From Edaphobacter sp. 12200R-103 (GTDB lineage Bacteria; Acidobacteriota; Terriglobia; Terriglobales; Acidobacteriaceae): 64,000 bases of DNA. Positions 9,018 through 17,486 of the stretch are shown piece after piece. A program made the position numbers and the translations under genes. Position 1 is the first letter of the stretch. Every line of letters begins with the position of its first letter. The notes beneath the pieces are model-generated. The model searched no databases. It was not told where the DNA came from and saw nothing but the letters and a program-made list of their open reading frames with translations. Where the stretch lies: assembly GCF_010093025.1 (NCBI RefSeq), contig NZ_CP048114.1, positions 2,542,001-2,606,000 of the forward strand, written 5' to 3'.

Positions 9018-11117
9018 CTACCAGACCCGGCAGCTGTTGGCCGGGACCATCGGGGCTCCCTTTTTGCAGCTGAAGGCCGCTGCAAAGCCGGGCTGGTTAA
9101 CGATCGCTCCGTTGGCGCGGAAGTGATCCGGCGAGTGGGGATCGGTCAGGACCTGCTGGCGGATGACCTCGGGCCGCGAGTTTTCGCACCAATTCTGCGC
9201 GTAGGCGATGTAGAAGCGCTGTGGCGCGGTGTATCCGTTGACCTTTGCGTTCAGATCCACCTTGTCGTTCTTGGCGCGCTCGAGATACGCAAGGTACGAC
9301 AGCAGCAGACCGCCGTTATCCGCAGTATTTTCGCCCAGGGTGAGCTTGCCGTTGACCTTGACGTCATCGACTGCGGTAAACGATCCATACTGGTCGACCA
9401 GGCAGTCTGTGCGCGACTCAAACTTCTTCGCATCCTCCGGGGTCCACCAGTCGGACATGTTGCCTTTGGCGTCGAACTTGCGTCCTTCGTCGTCGAAGGC
9501 ATGTGTCAGTTCGTGGCCGATGACTGCACCGATGTGGCCATAGTTGACGGCATCATCCTGACTCCGGTCGTAGAAAGCAGGCTGCAAAATGCCTGCCGGG
9601 AAGTTGATGTCATTCATGCTGGGGTCGTAGTAGGCGTTGACGGTCGGCGGCGTCATACTCCACTCGTTGTGATCGACTGGCTGTCCAATTTTGTTCAGTT
9701 GACGGTCGTTCTCAAAAGCGGTCCCGCGAAACTTGTTCCAGAGCGCCTCGTCCGGCTTGACCTCGAGCTTCGAGTAGTCGCGCCATTTGTCCGGGTATCC
9801 GATCTTGTTGGCGATTCCGTGCAGCTTTTCTTTCGCTTTCACCTTGGTCTCGGGAGACATCCAGTCGAGCTGGTCGATGTCGTGTCCCATGGCGTTCTCG
9901 ATGTCGTGCACCATCTCGAGCATCTTGGCCTTGCTGTCGCCGGCGAAGTACTGCTGGACGTACACCTGCCCCAGCGCCTCACCCAGCGCACCATTCACTG
10001 CATTGGAGCAGCGCTTCCAGCGGGCGCTCTGCTCCGGCTGGCCCGTCAGGATGCGTCCATAAAAGTCGAAGTTCTCATCATCGAAGCGCTTCGGCAGGCG
10101 ATTGGCTGCGCCAGTCAGCAGGTGATACGTCATGTAAGCCTTCAGAGTGTCGAGATCGGCGCTCCGGAGGCTGGACATCATAGCTGTGACGAACTCCGGG
10201 TTTGCGTTGTTGATCTCGGTGATTGCAGGAGAATGGATGGCTGTACGGAACTCTTCAAAGCCGTCCGGATCGACGGTCTCGGTAAAGGTGGCGAGCGTCT
10301 GCAGGTGATAGACCTTCTCCGGATCGCGACGGTCGGTGACCGGCATCGATGCTTTCGCCAGGGCCGTCTCGAACGCCATGATTGCGTCGGCATCTTTTTT
10401 GGCTTTTTCAGCAGGAGTGCCGGCGAGCGTCAGCATCTTCGCCACATGTTCAACATACTGTTTGCGGATGGTCTCGTCCTTGGCCCCGGTGCGGAAGTAA
10501 TAGTCGCGTTCCGGTAGGCCGATACCGCCCTGGTCGATGAAGGCGATCTGCTTGCTGGCGTCCTTGAAGTCCTGCTGCTCGCCGTACCCGAAGAAGACGT
10601 CGATTCCATAGCGCTGTAGCTCGCCGATGAGCGGCGCAATCTCATTGAGCGACTGGAGATTGTTGATCTTATCGAGCAGAGGCTGGAGAGGTCCCAGGCC
10701 TTTGGCCTCGATGACGTCGGCATCCATACAGCTCTTGTAGTAGTCGCCAATCTTCTGTTCGTTGGGGCTGCGGACGGAACCTCCCGCGGCTGCCTTGGTC
10801 AAGATGCCATTCAACGACTGGGTGTTGACGTTGTAGAGAGCATAGAACTGGTCGACCTCGGGCTGGTCGGAGGGAATGGGGTGATTGGCGGCGAATCGTC
10901 CGCAGGCAAACTTATAGAAGTCGTTACAGGGGTCCACGCTGGTATCGAGCGAAGACGCATCGAACCCGGGAATAGGTTTGTAAACCATGGCAGGAGCGAC
11001 CGCCTTATCGGCTGCCGCATTCGTTTGAGCGCTGGCCGCGGTCGCAATCAGGAGCGTTGCGGCAGCTCCCCATAAAAGGCTCTTTGTCCTCAGCTGCAGC
11101 CTTATCTCATTCATCAT
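9018..11117 (-). CDS. M13-family zinc metallopeptidase (neprilysin/PepO-like), secreted
   Basis: 699 residues. Signal peptide near residues 15-31 (ending ATAASAQ), then the M13 N-terminal domain starting at DPCNDFYKFACGRF, and the C-terminal catalytic domain. HELTH (His535-His539) is the zinc site, followed by AFDDEGRKFD, and GENTADNGG supplies the third zinc ligand Glu; VNAYYDPSMNDINFPAGILQ is the NAYY substrate-binding block. The C-terminal CRVW tail is the typical family end. It cleaves oligopeptides in the periplasm or outside the cell. Two adjacent ATGs (11117 and 11114) are possible starts; GAGGGAA upstream is the ribosome site. Confidence 0.96.
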   Translation of the reverse strand: MMNEIRLQLRTKSLLWGAAATLLIATAASAQTNAAADKAVAPAMVYKPIPGFDASSLDTSVDPCNDFYKFACGRFAANHPIPSDQPEVDQFYALYNVNTQSLNGILTKAAAGGSVRSPNEQKIGDYYKSCMDADVIEAKGLGPLQPLLDKINNLQSLNEIAPLIGELQRYGIDVFFGYGEQQDFKDASKQIAFIDQGGIGLPERDYYFRTGAKDETIRKQYVEHVAKMLTLAGTPAEKAKKDADAIMAFETALAKASMPVTDRRDPEKVYHLQTLATFTETVDPDGFEEFRTAIHSPAITEINNANPEFVTAMMSSLRSADLDTLKAYMTYHLLTGAANRLPKRFDDENFDFYGRILTGQPEQSARWKRCSNAVNGALGEALGQVYVQQYFAGDSKAKMLEMVHDIENAMGHDIDQLDWMSPETKVKAKEKLHGIANKIGYPDKWRDYSKLEVKPDEALWNKFRGTAFENDRQLNKIGQPVDHNEWSMTPPTVNAYYDPSMNDINFPAGILQPAFYDRSQDDAVNYGHIGAVIGHELTHAFDDEGRKFDAKGNMSDWWTPEDAKKFESRTDCLVDQYGSFTAVDDVKVNGKLTLGENTADNGGLLLSYLAYLERAKNDKVDLNAKVNGYTAPQRFYIAYAQNWCENSRPEVIRQQVLTDPHSPDHFRANGAIVNQPGFAAAFSCKKGAPMVPANSCRVW

Positions 11118-11291
11118 GGTGCGTTTCCCTCAATGTCTCTCTCGATCTCTGCCGTTGACCCGATTTGGAATATGTCCTGTTTACCACACCAACAGACACA
11201 CCCAGGCATCGGCTGCTTCCCATTGGCGGGCAAGCGTCGTCTGTGAAACAGTAGTACCGAATCATCCCTTCGGGGATACGCGTCGCCTGTC

Positions 11292-12944
11292 ATGCCGGTT
11301 CCCAGCATCATCTTCGCGAGTCTCCGTCTCCGCAAGCCGTCGTATGGCTTCCTGCTCGCACTTGTGCTGGGTTTTGTGACGAACGCCGCTCAGGCGAAGG
11401 GACCGGACCCGGCGGAGCGCATTCCTCTGGATCCGCTCGGCTTTCAGGCTCCGCAGACGCAGTTTATGCTCGCCGGCAGCTCCATGATGACGGTTGACTT
11501 CGTGGACCCCAGCCATTTGCTGCTGACTTACAACGCCAAGCGGCTTTTGAAGCGTCTGGCGGACTGTCCTCCCGGCGACCAGGATCGGTTTGTAGAGGCT
11601 GTCCTGCTGGAGCTTCCCTCAGGCAAGGCTTTGGCTCGAACTTTGTGGCGCACGCATGACCACGGCCAGTACCTCTGGAACCTGGGGCGGGGACGTTTTA
11701 TGCTGCGTATCCGCAACACCCTTACCACGTTTGCCCCGATGGTGAATCTGCCCCACGGCAATGCCTTCAACCAGCGCGCCTTTATCCGGACCGACCGCCG
11801 CATTGGGGGAATCCTGCTGTCACCCGACGCCGACCTGATGATCCTTGAGACCATGGACACCCGAGACCCGGAGGTGCTGGGTGACCAGCCTGACAAGGAC
11901 GATAAGCCCGTCCAGATCAACTTCTTTCGCCTGATCAGCCTTGCCGGAGACGACATGGACGTGCGTCCCGCAGGCGTGCTTCGCTCACGCGCTGCCGGAC
12001 GTATCCCGGCCAACGCGGCCGGATTCATTGCCATTCTGGACGGGGGACGCCAGCGCTGGAGCTTCAATTTCAAGAGCTATGGGGGACAGACGAAAGAGCT
12101 TGCCGGGTTCGATTCAACCTGCCGTCCTTCTCCCATCCTGGTCAGCCGAAGTGAATTTATCGCATTCGGATGCCACGCCAGCCATACGCCGCAGGTCATT
12201 GGCGCCTTCAACCTGAGGGGGGAGGAGATGTGGGAGCAGAACATGTCGGAGAGCTATGTCTCTCCGAGCTTCGCTTACGCTCCCGGAAGCGGACGCTTTG
12301 CCATCAGCCGCGTGCTGACGCGCGCCTCCATGGTTGAAGACGAGACGGTCAGCGCGGAGATGTTCGACTCCCAGGCGGTGACGGTCTACCAGACCGACAG
12401 CGGCCGGCAGCTGCTGCGCGTCGACGCCGCCCCCATCGCTCGGGCAGGACAGAACTTCGATCTGTCCCCGGATGGCATGCATCTGGCGATCATTCGCGAT
12501 GGCTCCCTGGAGGTCTACAATCTCCCGGCACTGACTCCGGACGAACGCAAAGCCGTGCAGATGGCGGAGGCTTCGGCCCCGCAGATCGACGGCGATCCTG
12601 CCATGTTGTTGTCTTCAAGCGGCTCGGGCCCGGCGAACGCAGGCAGTTCGGCGGGTTCTTCCCCTCCGACTCCTGAGCTTCCGCATGCTGCGGATGCGGC
12701 ATCCTCGAATAGCGGCCCCGCACAGCCTCCCCCAGCCGCGCCTCCAGCAGACGCTGCCCAGCCGAATGCTACTGGTTCTACTGCTGCGACAGCTTCGCAA
12801 CCATCCGGGGGAGCGGCATCGGAGACAGCGGCCCCGCCGACGAGACTGGGCGATGTTCAGGAGCAGCATAGGCGGCCACCCACGCTGTATGCCCCCGGCG
12901 AAAGTCACGGCAACGATCCCGCCCACCGCGACGACCCACGATGA
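11292..12944 (+). CDS. secreted protein of unknown function with Pro/Ala-rich tail
   Basis: 550 residues. A hydrophobic N-terminus (YGFLLALVLGFVTNAAQAKG) indicates a signal peptide cleaved after AQA. Residues about 50-420 are a mixed beta-rich region with repeated short segments (for example LSPDADLMILETMD and LSPDGMHLAIIRDGSLEVYN) that look like blades of a WD40-like propeller. From about residue 430 the sequence becomes low complexity, rich in Ala, Pro, Ser and Gly. It is divergent from the M13 peptidase. I do not recognise a named family and assign no function; conserved secreted proteins of this style are common in acidobacteria. Confidence 0.75.
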   Translation: MPVPSIIFASLRLRKPSYGFLLALVLGFVTNAAQAKGPDPAERIPLDPLGFQAPQTQFMLAGSSMMTVDFVDPSHLLLTYNAKRLLKRLADCPPGDQDRFVEAVLLELPSGKALARTLWRTHDHGQYLWNLGRGRFMLRIRNTLTTFAPMVNLPHGNAFNQRAFIRTDRRIGGILLSPDADLMILETMDTRDPEVLGDQPDKDDKPVQINFFRLISLAGDDMDVRPAGVLRSRAAGRIPANAAGFIAILDGGRQRWSFNFKSYGGQTKELAGFDSTCRPSPILVSRSEFIAFGCHASHTPQVIGAFNLRGEEMWEQNMSESYVSPSFAYAPGSGRFAISRVLTRASMVEDETVSAEMFDSQAVTVYQTDSGRQLLRVDAAPIARAGQNFDLSPDGMHLAIIRDGSLEVYNLPALTPDERKAVQMAEASAPQIDGDPAMLLSSSGSGPANAGSSAGSSPPTPELPHAADAASSNSGPAQPPPAAPPADAAQPNATGSTAATASQPSGGAASETAAPPTRLGDVQEQHRRPPTLYAPGESHGNDPAHRDDPR

Positions 12945-12961
12945 AAAAGCAATGAAAATGA

Positions 12962-12991
12962 AAAGAGGCCCGTCTTAAGACGGGCCTCTTT
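12962..12991. terminator. bidirectional terminator between secreted protein gene and rpsT
   Basis: A perfect 30-base palindrome (AAAGAGGCCCGTCTT and its complement) folds into a 13-pair stem with TTAA at the tip and T residues on both sides. It sits 17 bases after the plus-strand gene and 25 bases after rpsT, so it serves both convergent genes. Confidence 0.88.
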
Positions 12992-13016
12992 CGCAGGAGA
13001 AACTGTTCCGCTGGAT

Positions 13017-13295
13017 TTAGGCGGCCTTAGGGGCAACGACGGCCTTCACACGGGCGTTCAGGCGGGCCTTGTAGCGGTTGGCGGTGTTCTTGTGGATGAT
13101 GCCTTTCTGCACGCTCTTGTCGAGGGCGGAGACGGTGGAGCTGTATGCTGCCTTGAGGGTGCTGGCATCGCCCTTGGCGATCGCCTCGCGCAGGCTGCGC
13201 AGGCTTCCACGCAGCTTGCTCTTGTTGGCGCGGTTGATCGCGGTCTTGGTCTCTGTCTGACGGGTGCGCTTCAGCGACGAAACATGATTTGCCAT
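13017..13295 (-). CDS. rpsT: 30S ribosomal protein S20
   Basis: 92-residue basic protein beginning [15 protein letters not shown], with the S20 three-helix pattern: [40 protein letters not shown], and the basic C-terminus. S20 binds 16S rRNA during 30S assembly. The open frame extends upstream to 13388, but the homologous start is the ATG at 13295, preceded by a purine-rich AAGAGAGAG. A sigma-70-type promoter lies about 95 bases upstream, leaving an untranslated leader. Confidence 0.97.
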   Translation of the reverse strand: MANHVSSLKRTRQTETKTAINRANKSKLRGSLRSLREAIAKGDASTLKAAYSSTVSALDKSVQKGIIHKNTANRYKARLNARVKAVVAPKAA

Positions 13296-13387
13296 TCTGA
13301 ACTCTCTCTTGCCCTGAACGTGTCGGGAAAATTTTGGGGTAGCAGGCCTCAGGCTGGCCAGAAACACAGCCTGAACCATCCCCTGCA

Positions 13388-13423
13388 ATCTCTAAGTGTA
13401 GAGAATTTCAGATCTTTGGTCAA
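13388..13423 (-). promoter_or_regulatory. sigma-70-type promoter of rpsT
   Basis: On the minus strand TTGACC (13423-13418), a 17-base spacer, then TACACT (13400-13395); the expected start is near 13388, giving a leader of about 93 bases before the rpsT ATG. Confidence 0.75.
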
Positions 13424-13547
13424 TCCATAACCGCTCATGACGGCCGCGTCCCCGGATCCTGTGTGGAAACCCACAAGGGCTGACTGAGAGGCTATTTTCC
13501 CGATCGCCGAAAGTACCCTTTTAGATTCAGCCATCTGCAAACCTCCC

Positions 13548-13583
13548 TTGACTGCTTAAGGAGACGGGGCTAGTCTGTGCCCA
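13548..13583 (+). promoter_or_regulatory. candidate promoter of the ybeZ-ybeY-corC operon
   Basis: TTGACT (13548-13553), a 17-base spacer and TAGTCT (13571-13576). The predicted transcript has a leader of about 160 bases before the TTG at 13741. The leader contains an inverted pair CCTGAAT / ATTCAGG and a short TTGGC / GCCAA hairpin. Nothing else is recognised in this gap. Confidence 0.5.
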
Positions 13584-13740
13584 TCTTCGGCACACGATTG
13601 GCAACTATCGCCAACCCGGTCACAATGCCTGAATCAAGCAGTCCTTCTGTGTATTCAGGCCATCCCGCAACCTCAGCCACCCCCTGTGTATCCAATCCAA
13701 TAGACAACCTTGTTGTTCCTGACGGAGGTCAGCCCCAGTC

Positions 13741-14784
13741 TTGATTAAACACGCCATCGAGATTACCCCAGGTATCGAAACACTCTACGGAACCCATGAC
13801 GAAAACCTTCGCCTGTTGGAAGACGGGCTGCACGTGACAATCGACCTCAGGTCCGATGCGATTCACGTAACCGGCGATGCGGACAGCGTTGCCCGGGTGG
13901 AGCGCGTCTTTGCGGACTTCGAGTCTCTGCGGAAATCAGGAGTGAATCTGCACAACGGGGAGCTGCGGGGAATGCTCAAGATGATCGTGGCCGACCCTTC
14001 CGCGACCCTTAAATCTTTGATGGAAGCTGGCAAGCAGCGTTCGGCAGGGGTCAAACGAATGGTCCAGCCGCGTTCGATCAACCAGCGCCGCTATGTCGAA
14101 GCGATCGAGCAGCACGATATGGTCTTTGGCCTTGGACCCGCCGGTACGGGAAAGACCTATCTTGCGGTCGCAATGGCAGTGTCCGCCCTGCTGGCCAAGA
14201 AAGTCAGCCGGATCATCCTGGTTCGTCCTGCGGTCGAGGCTGGAGAGCGCCTCGGCTTTCTTCCCGGGTCGCTCCAGGAGAAGGTGGATCCGTATCTGCG
14301 TCCGCTTTATGACGCTCTGTACGATCTGCTGGATCCCCCCAAGGTCGACAAGATGCTTGAGACCAACGTCATTGAAGTCGCTCCGCTCGCCTTTATGCGT
14401 GGCCGAACTCTCAACGATGCCTTCGTGATCATGGACGAGGCCCAGAACACGACGACGGAGCAGATGAAGATGTTTGTCACCCGCCTGGGCAACAACTCCA
14501 AGGCGGTGATTACGGGCGACCTGAGTCAGACCGATCTGCCGAATCCGAAACGCTCTGGGCTTCTGGAGGCGCTGCACGTGCTCGATGGGGTCGAAGGAAT
14601 CCGTTTCTGTCACTTTGAGGACGTCGACGTCGTGCGGCATCATCTGGTGCAGAGAATCGTGCGGGCCTACGACAGTTACAACCGCGCGCAGCAGGAGCTT
14701 CCTCTCTCCATGGGAGATGCCGTGCTGCAGGAGTCATCGATGCCGGGAGAGAAGAATCAGCCCCATCCTGCGAAACCGCAGTAA
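13741..14784 (+). CDS. ybeZ: PhoH-family ATPase (YbeZ-like)
   Basis: 347 residues. N-terminal KH-like region (about 25-75), then the PhoH P-loop domain: GPAGTGKT (132-139) Walker A, LVRPAVEAGERLGFLPGSL (PhoH signature), and FVIMDEAQNTT Walker B near residue 235. YbeZ partners YbeY in RNA/ribosome metabolism in E. coli. The start is a TTG at 13741, with GGAGGT eleven bases upstream; no better ATG fits because the conserved N-terminus begins here. The stop overlaps the ybeY ATG by one base, indicating coupled translation. The order ybeZ-ybeY-corC matches ybeZYX in proteobacteria. Confidence 0.93.
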   Translation: MIKHAIEITPGIETLYGTHDENLRLLEDGLHVTIDLRSDAIHVTGDADSVARVERVFADFESLRKSGVNLHNGELRGMLKMIVADPSATLKSLMEAGKQRSAGVKRMVQPRSINQRRYVEAIEQHDMVFGLGPAGTGKTYLAVAMAVSALLAKKVSRIILVRPAVEAGERLGFLPGSLQEKVDPYLRPLYDALYDLLDPPKVDKMLETNVIEVAPLAFMRGRTLNDAFVIMDEAQNTTTEQMKMFVTRLGNNSKAVITGDLSQTDLPNPKRSGLLEALHVLDGVEGIRFCHFEDVDVVRHHLVQRIVRAYDSYNRAQQELPLSMGDAVLQESSMPGEKNQPHPAKPQ

Positions 14785-15371
14785 TGGCAGTGAGATACTA
14801 TCGTCATCAGGGAGAGCGCCGCGGTGAGCGCTCCTTCCTGATGACGTTTTACGTTGTGCACATCCCCCGTACGATGATCAACATCGAGCCCCCCAGTACA
14901 CGTTCCACTACGATCGCCAGGTCGAAACCCGCTCTCACGCGATTTCTTCATCGCGCACAGGAGGCTGTCGGACTCGCAGGGGAAGTGGATGTGCTTCTTA
15001 CCTCAGATGAGGAGATTCGGCGCCTCAACCGTACCTTCCGCAAAAAGAACAAGGCGACGGACGTTCTCAGCTTTCCGGCACCCGAGGAGCTGGCAGGCCA
15101 GCATTCCGGCGATCTCGCTATCTCCATCGACACCGCGGCGCGGCAGGCCGAGAGCTTTGGGCACTCCCTGAACGATGAGGTCAAGATTCTTCTGCTGCAT
15201 GGTCTTCTCCATCTCGCTGGGATGGATCACGAGGTCGATTCGGGCGAGATGGCGGCCAGGGAGTCCGAGCTGCGCGCCGAGCTGAAGCTTCCCATAAGCC
15301 TCATCGAGCGAGCGTCTGTCCCGCGTCCGCGATCAAAATCAGCCTCATCACCCCGGAGCCGGTCCCGATGA
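14784..15371 (+). CDS. ybeY: endoribonuclease / rRNA maturation factor YbeY
   Basis: Single-strand-specific metallo-RNase used in 16S rRNA 3'-end maturation and ribosome quality control. The zinc motif is HGLLHLAGMDH with His139, His143 and His149; upstream are LNRTFRKKNKATDVLSFP and GDLAISID, both diagnostic. Typical YbeY is about 150 residues; here 195, with an N-terminal addition if the coupled ATG (14784) is used and an Arg/Ser-rich C-terminal tail. An internal ATG at 14874 would give a more usual N-terminus. The stop overlaps the next gene as ATGA. Confidence 0.95.
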   Translation: MAVRYYRHQGERRGERSFLMTFYVVHIPRTMINIEPPSTRSTTIARSKPALTRFLHRAQEAVGLAGEVDVLLTSDEEIRRLNRTFRKKNKATDVLSFPAPEELAGQHSGDLAISIDTAARQAESFGHSLNDEVKILLLHGLLHLAGMDHEVDSGEMAARESELRAELKLPISLIERASVPRPRSKSASSPRSRSR

Positions 15372-16738
15372 ACTGGCTCAGCCTGTTCCATAGCACGACA
15401 ATTGCACTGCTGCTGATCGTGCTGGTACTCGCTTCGTACATCGACCGGGTGTACTCGGAGATGGGCAAGTTTCTTGCCCGCGAATACCAAGACAATGTGG
15501 ATACCTGGCAGGAGATGATCGAGCCGCGGCTCCGTCTAGGGCGGGAGTCGATTGCGCTGTCTGCCTCGGTCCTGCGGCAGTTGTCCCTGGCAGGAATCTC
15601 GCTCTTCTGGGGTCTGGATCTCTGCCGGTTTACGAGCGGCCAGCCTGAGATTCCAAGCGGGGGTGCCGTCGCCCGCGCCGTGGCTGAGTTGATCCTTCTG
15701 GTCCTTGTCTGCGACCGTCTCATCCCGCAGGTCTTCTTCACCCGCACGCGAGGCCAGTGGATTCGCCGGATCATCTTTTTTCTGCAGGTGGTCTTTTATC
15801 TCATCCTGCCGGTGACCATCGTGCTTCAACTTCTGCTCTCCATCGCGGCCCTTGCGGAGCCGGAGGACACGGAGGAAGAGGAACGGCCGTCAGAAGCCAT
15901 GGAAGCACTCCTCGAGGCCGGTGAAGAGGAGGGCATTCTCGAAGAATCGGACCGCGATCTTGTGCGCTCTGCGGTCGAGTTTGGCGACAAGGTGGTGCGC
16001 GAGGTCATGACGCCCCGGCCGGAGATCTTCGCGGTTCCAGGCACCCTGACCCTCCGGGAGTTCACCGCCGAGATCAACGAGCATGCCTTCTCACGCGTTC
16101 CCGTCTACTCCGACTCGCTCGATCATGTCACCGGAATCGCGTTTGCCCACGACCTGCTGAAGGTGCTGGACATCGAGGCAGGAATCCGCACCGTAGCCCA
16201 GATCCAGCGACCCGTCGCCTTCGTGCCTGAGACCAAGATGGTCGCCGAGCTGCTACGCGAGATGCAGCGCGAGAAACAGCACATGCGCATGGTGATTGAT
16301 GAGTACGGTGGGGTCGCCGGTCTGGTTACGATCGAAGATTTGCTGGAAGCCATCGTCGGCGATATCGCCGATGAGCACGATGAGCCGGAGCCCGACGAGG
16401 CGCCTGTGCACGAGCCTGATGGGTCTTTCATCATTCCGGGGAGCTTTGAAGTCTCGCGTCTGAGAGATCTCTTCTCCGAACAACTGGAGCAGACTATTGG
16501 CCGGCCGGCGGAGGATGGGGAGACTCCGGAGGAGACGACCGGGGCGCAGGAAGAAGAGAGAGAGCTTCCCATGGTCTTCGATCAGTACGAGTCGACCACT
16601 CTGGGCGGCCTGGTTTCCGAGATGGCAGGCCACATTCCTGCCGCCGGTGAGGTAGTGCAGCGGGACGGGTTGCGGATTGAGGTGCTCTCTTCCACCGACC
16701 GCAGGATTGGAAGAGTGCGCGTGAGCCTGGCGCATTAG
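15368..16738 (+). CDS. CNNM/CorC (hemolysin C-like) family membrane protein with CBS domains
   Basis: 456 residues. Membrane segments near residues 10-25, 75-95, 105-130 and 137-160 form a DUF21-like region, followed by a CBS pair: the first opens VREVMTPRPEIFAVPG and the second has MRMVIDEYGGVAGLVTIEDL, the CorC hallmark. The C-terminus (TTLGGLVSEMAGHIPAAGEV onward) is the CorC/HlyC transporter-associated domain. Members are linked to Mg2+/Co2+ handling; in E. coli the homologue sits with ybeZ-ybeY and affects ribosomes. ATG overlaps the ybeY stop (ATGA). An acidic Glu-rich insert lies between the CBS and C-terminal domains (about 370-400). Confidence 0.9.
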   Translation: MNWLSLFHSTTIALLLIVLVLASYIDRVYSEMGKFLAREYQDNVDTWQEMIEPRLRLGRESIALSASVLRQLSLAGISLFWGLDLCRFTSGQPEIPSGGAVARAVAELILLVLVCDRLIPQVFFTRTRGQWIRRIIFFLQVVFYLILPVTIVLQLLLSIAALAEPEDTEEEERPSEAMEALLEAGEEEGILEESDRDLVRSAVEFGDKVVREVMTPRPEIFAVPGTLTLREFTAEINEHAFSRVPVYSDSLDHVTGIAFAHDLLKVLDIEAGIRTVAQIQRPVAFVPETKMVAELLREMQREKQHMRMVIDEYGGVAGLVTIEDLLEAIVGDIADEHDEPEPDEAPVHEPDGSFIIPGSFEVSRLRDLFSEQLEQTIGRPAEDGETPEETTGAQEEERELPMVFDQYESTTLGGLVSEMAGHIPAAGEVVQRDGLRIEVLSSTDRRIGRVRVSLAH

Positions 16739-16909
16739 CGCGTATCTGTCTATGCCTGACTATGTTTTAAAAATCCGACATGACTGCCTCATTCCTATCG
16801 ACTTGCACATCCGTAAGCCCGACAGACCAGATCACAACAGAAAGCATATCTGTGGATACACGCTGGAAAGCCTGGTTCAGCAGAGGCGGGGATGCTCCAT
16901 TTGCGCTGC

Positions 16910-16915
16910 TAGAAT
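16910..16915 (+). promoter_or_regulatory. TANNNT box upstream of nrdR
   Basis: TAGAAT ends 12 bases before the ATG at 16928, implying a very short leader of about five bases if it is a -10 element. No Shine-Dalgarno is seen. Confidence 0.4.
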
Positions 16916-16927
16916 CGAGTTAATCCA

Positions 16928-17407
16928 ATGAAGTGTCCTTACTGCGGTTTTACCCAGGATCGAGTCGTCGATTCGAGAGAGAGCAAGGAGGCGGACTCCA
17001 TCCGCCGCAGGCGCGAGTGTGAGGGGTGCAATAAGCGGTTTACCACTTACGAGCGCATCGACGAGATTCCGTACATGGTGGTGAAGAAGGACGGCCGCCG
17101 CGAGAAGTTCGACCGGCAAAAGGTTCTGAGTGGTCTATTACACGCCTGCGAGAAGCGGCCGGTGGCGGCCGTGAAGCTGGAACAGATTGTGGATGAGACC
17201 GAGGCGTTTGTCGTGGATTCGCCGGAGCGCGAGCGATCGACTGCAGAGGTCGGCGAGCTGATTATGTCGCGTCTGAAAGACATCGATACGGTGGCGTACA
17301 TCCGCTTCGCCAGTGTTTACAGGGACTTCAAAGACGTCAGCGAGTTCAAGCAGGAGCTGGAACAGTTGTTGAGCGGCAACGGCAAGGACCAGAAGAAGAA
17401 GCGGTAA
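16928..17407 (+). CDS. nrdR: transcriptional repressor NrdR
   Basis: 159 residues, full length for NrdR. N-terminal zinc ribbon with Cys3, Cys6, Cys31 and Cys34 (MKCPYCGF and CEGCNKRF), followed by the ATP-cone domain starting near residue 49 (MVVKKDGRREKFDRQKV). NrdR binds dATP/ATP and represses ribonucleotide reductase genes. No nrd gene is in the window, and I see no convincing NrdR-box pair here. It is followed after about 80 bases by isocitrate dehydrogenase, with a REP-like copy between. Confidence 0.97.
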   Translation: MKCPYCGFTQDRVVDSRESKEADSIRRRRECEGCNKRFTTYERIDEIPYMVVKKDGRREKFDRQKVLSGLLHACEKRPVAAVKLEQIVDETEAFVVDSPERERSTAEVGELIMSRLKDIDTVAYIRFASVYRDFKDVSEFKQELEQLLSGNGKDQKKKR

Positions 17408-17417
17408 TACGGATGGG

Positions 17418-17464
17418 GCGAAGCTGGTAGAGAAGCAGACTCTCGACTTCGCTCGGAATGACCA
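17418..17464. repeat. REP-like repeat copy 2 (short)
   Basis: GAAGCTGGTAG...CTCTCGACTTCGCTCGGAATGACC: a degenerate half of the element family seen at 5.66 and 18.6 kb, with the TCGACTTCGCTC...GAATGAC core. It fills most of the nrdR-isocitrate dehydrogenase gap. Confidence 0.45.
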
Positions 17465-17486
17465 TGAACTTTGCCGAGGGAGAGAG

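Noticed and set aside
9123..10517. 464-codon plus-strand open frame within the M13 peptidase
   Set aside because: The minus strand encodes a complete peptidase with zinc motif; the plus-strand product is a mirror image of it without own features.
16840..16870. Possible NrdR box near the nrdR gene (TGTGGATACAC)
   Set aside because: Only one loose half-match to the consensus and no second box at the expected spacing.
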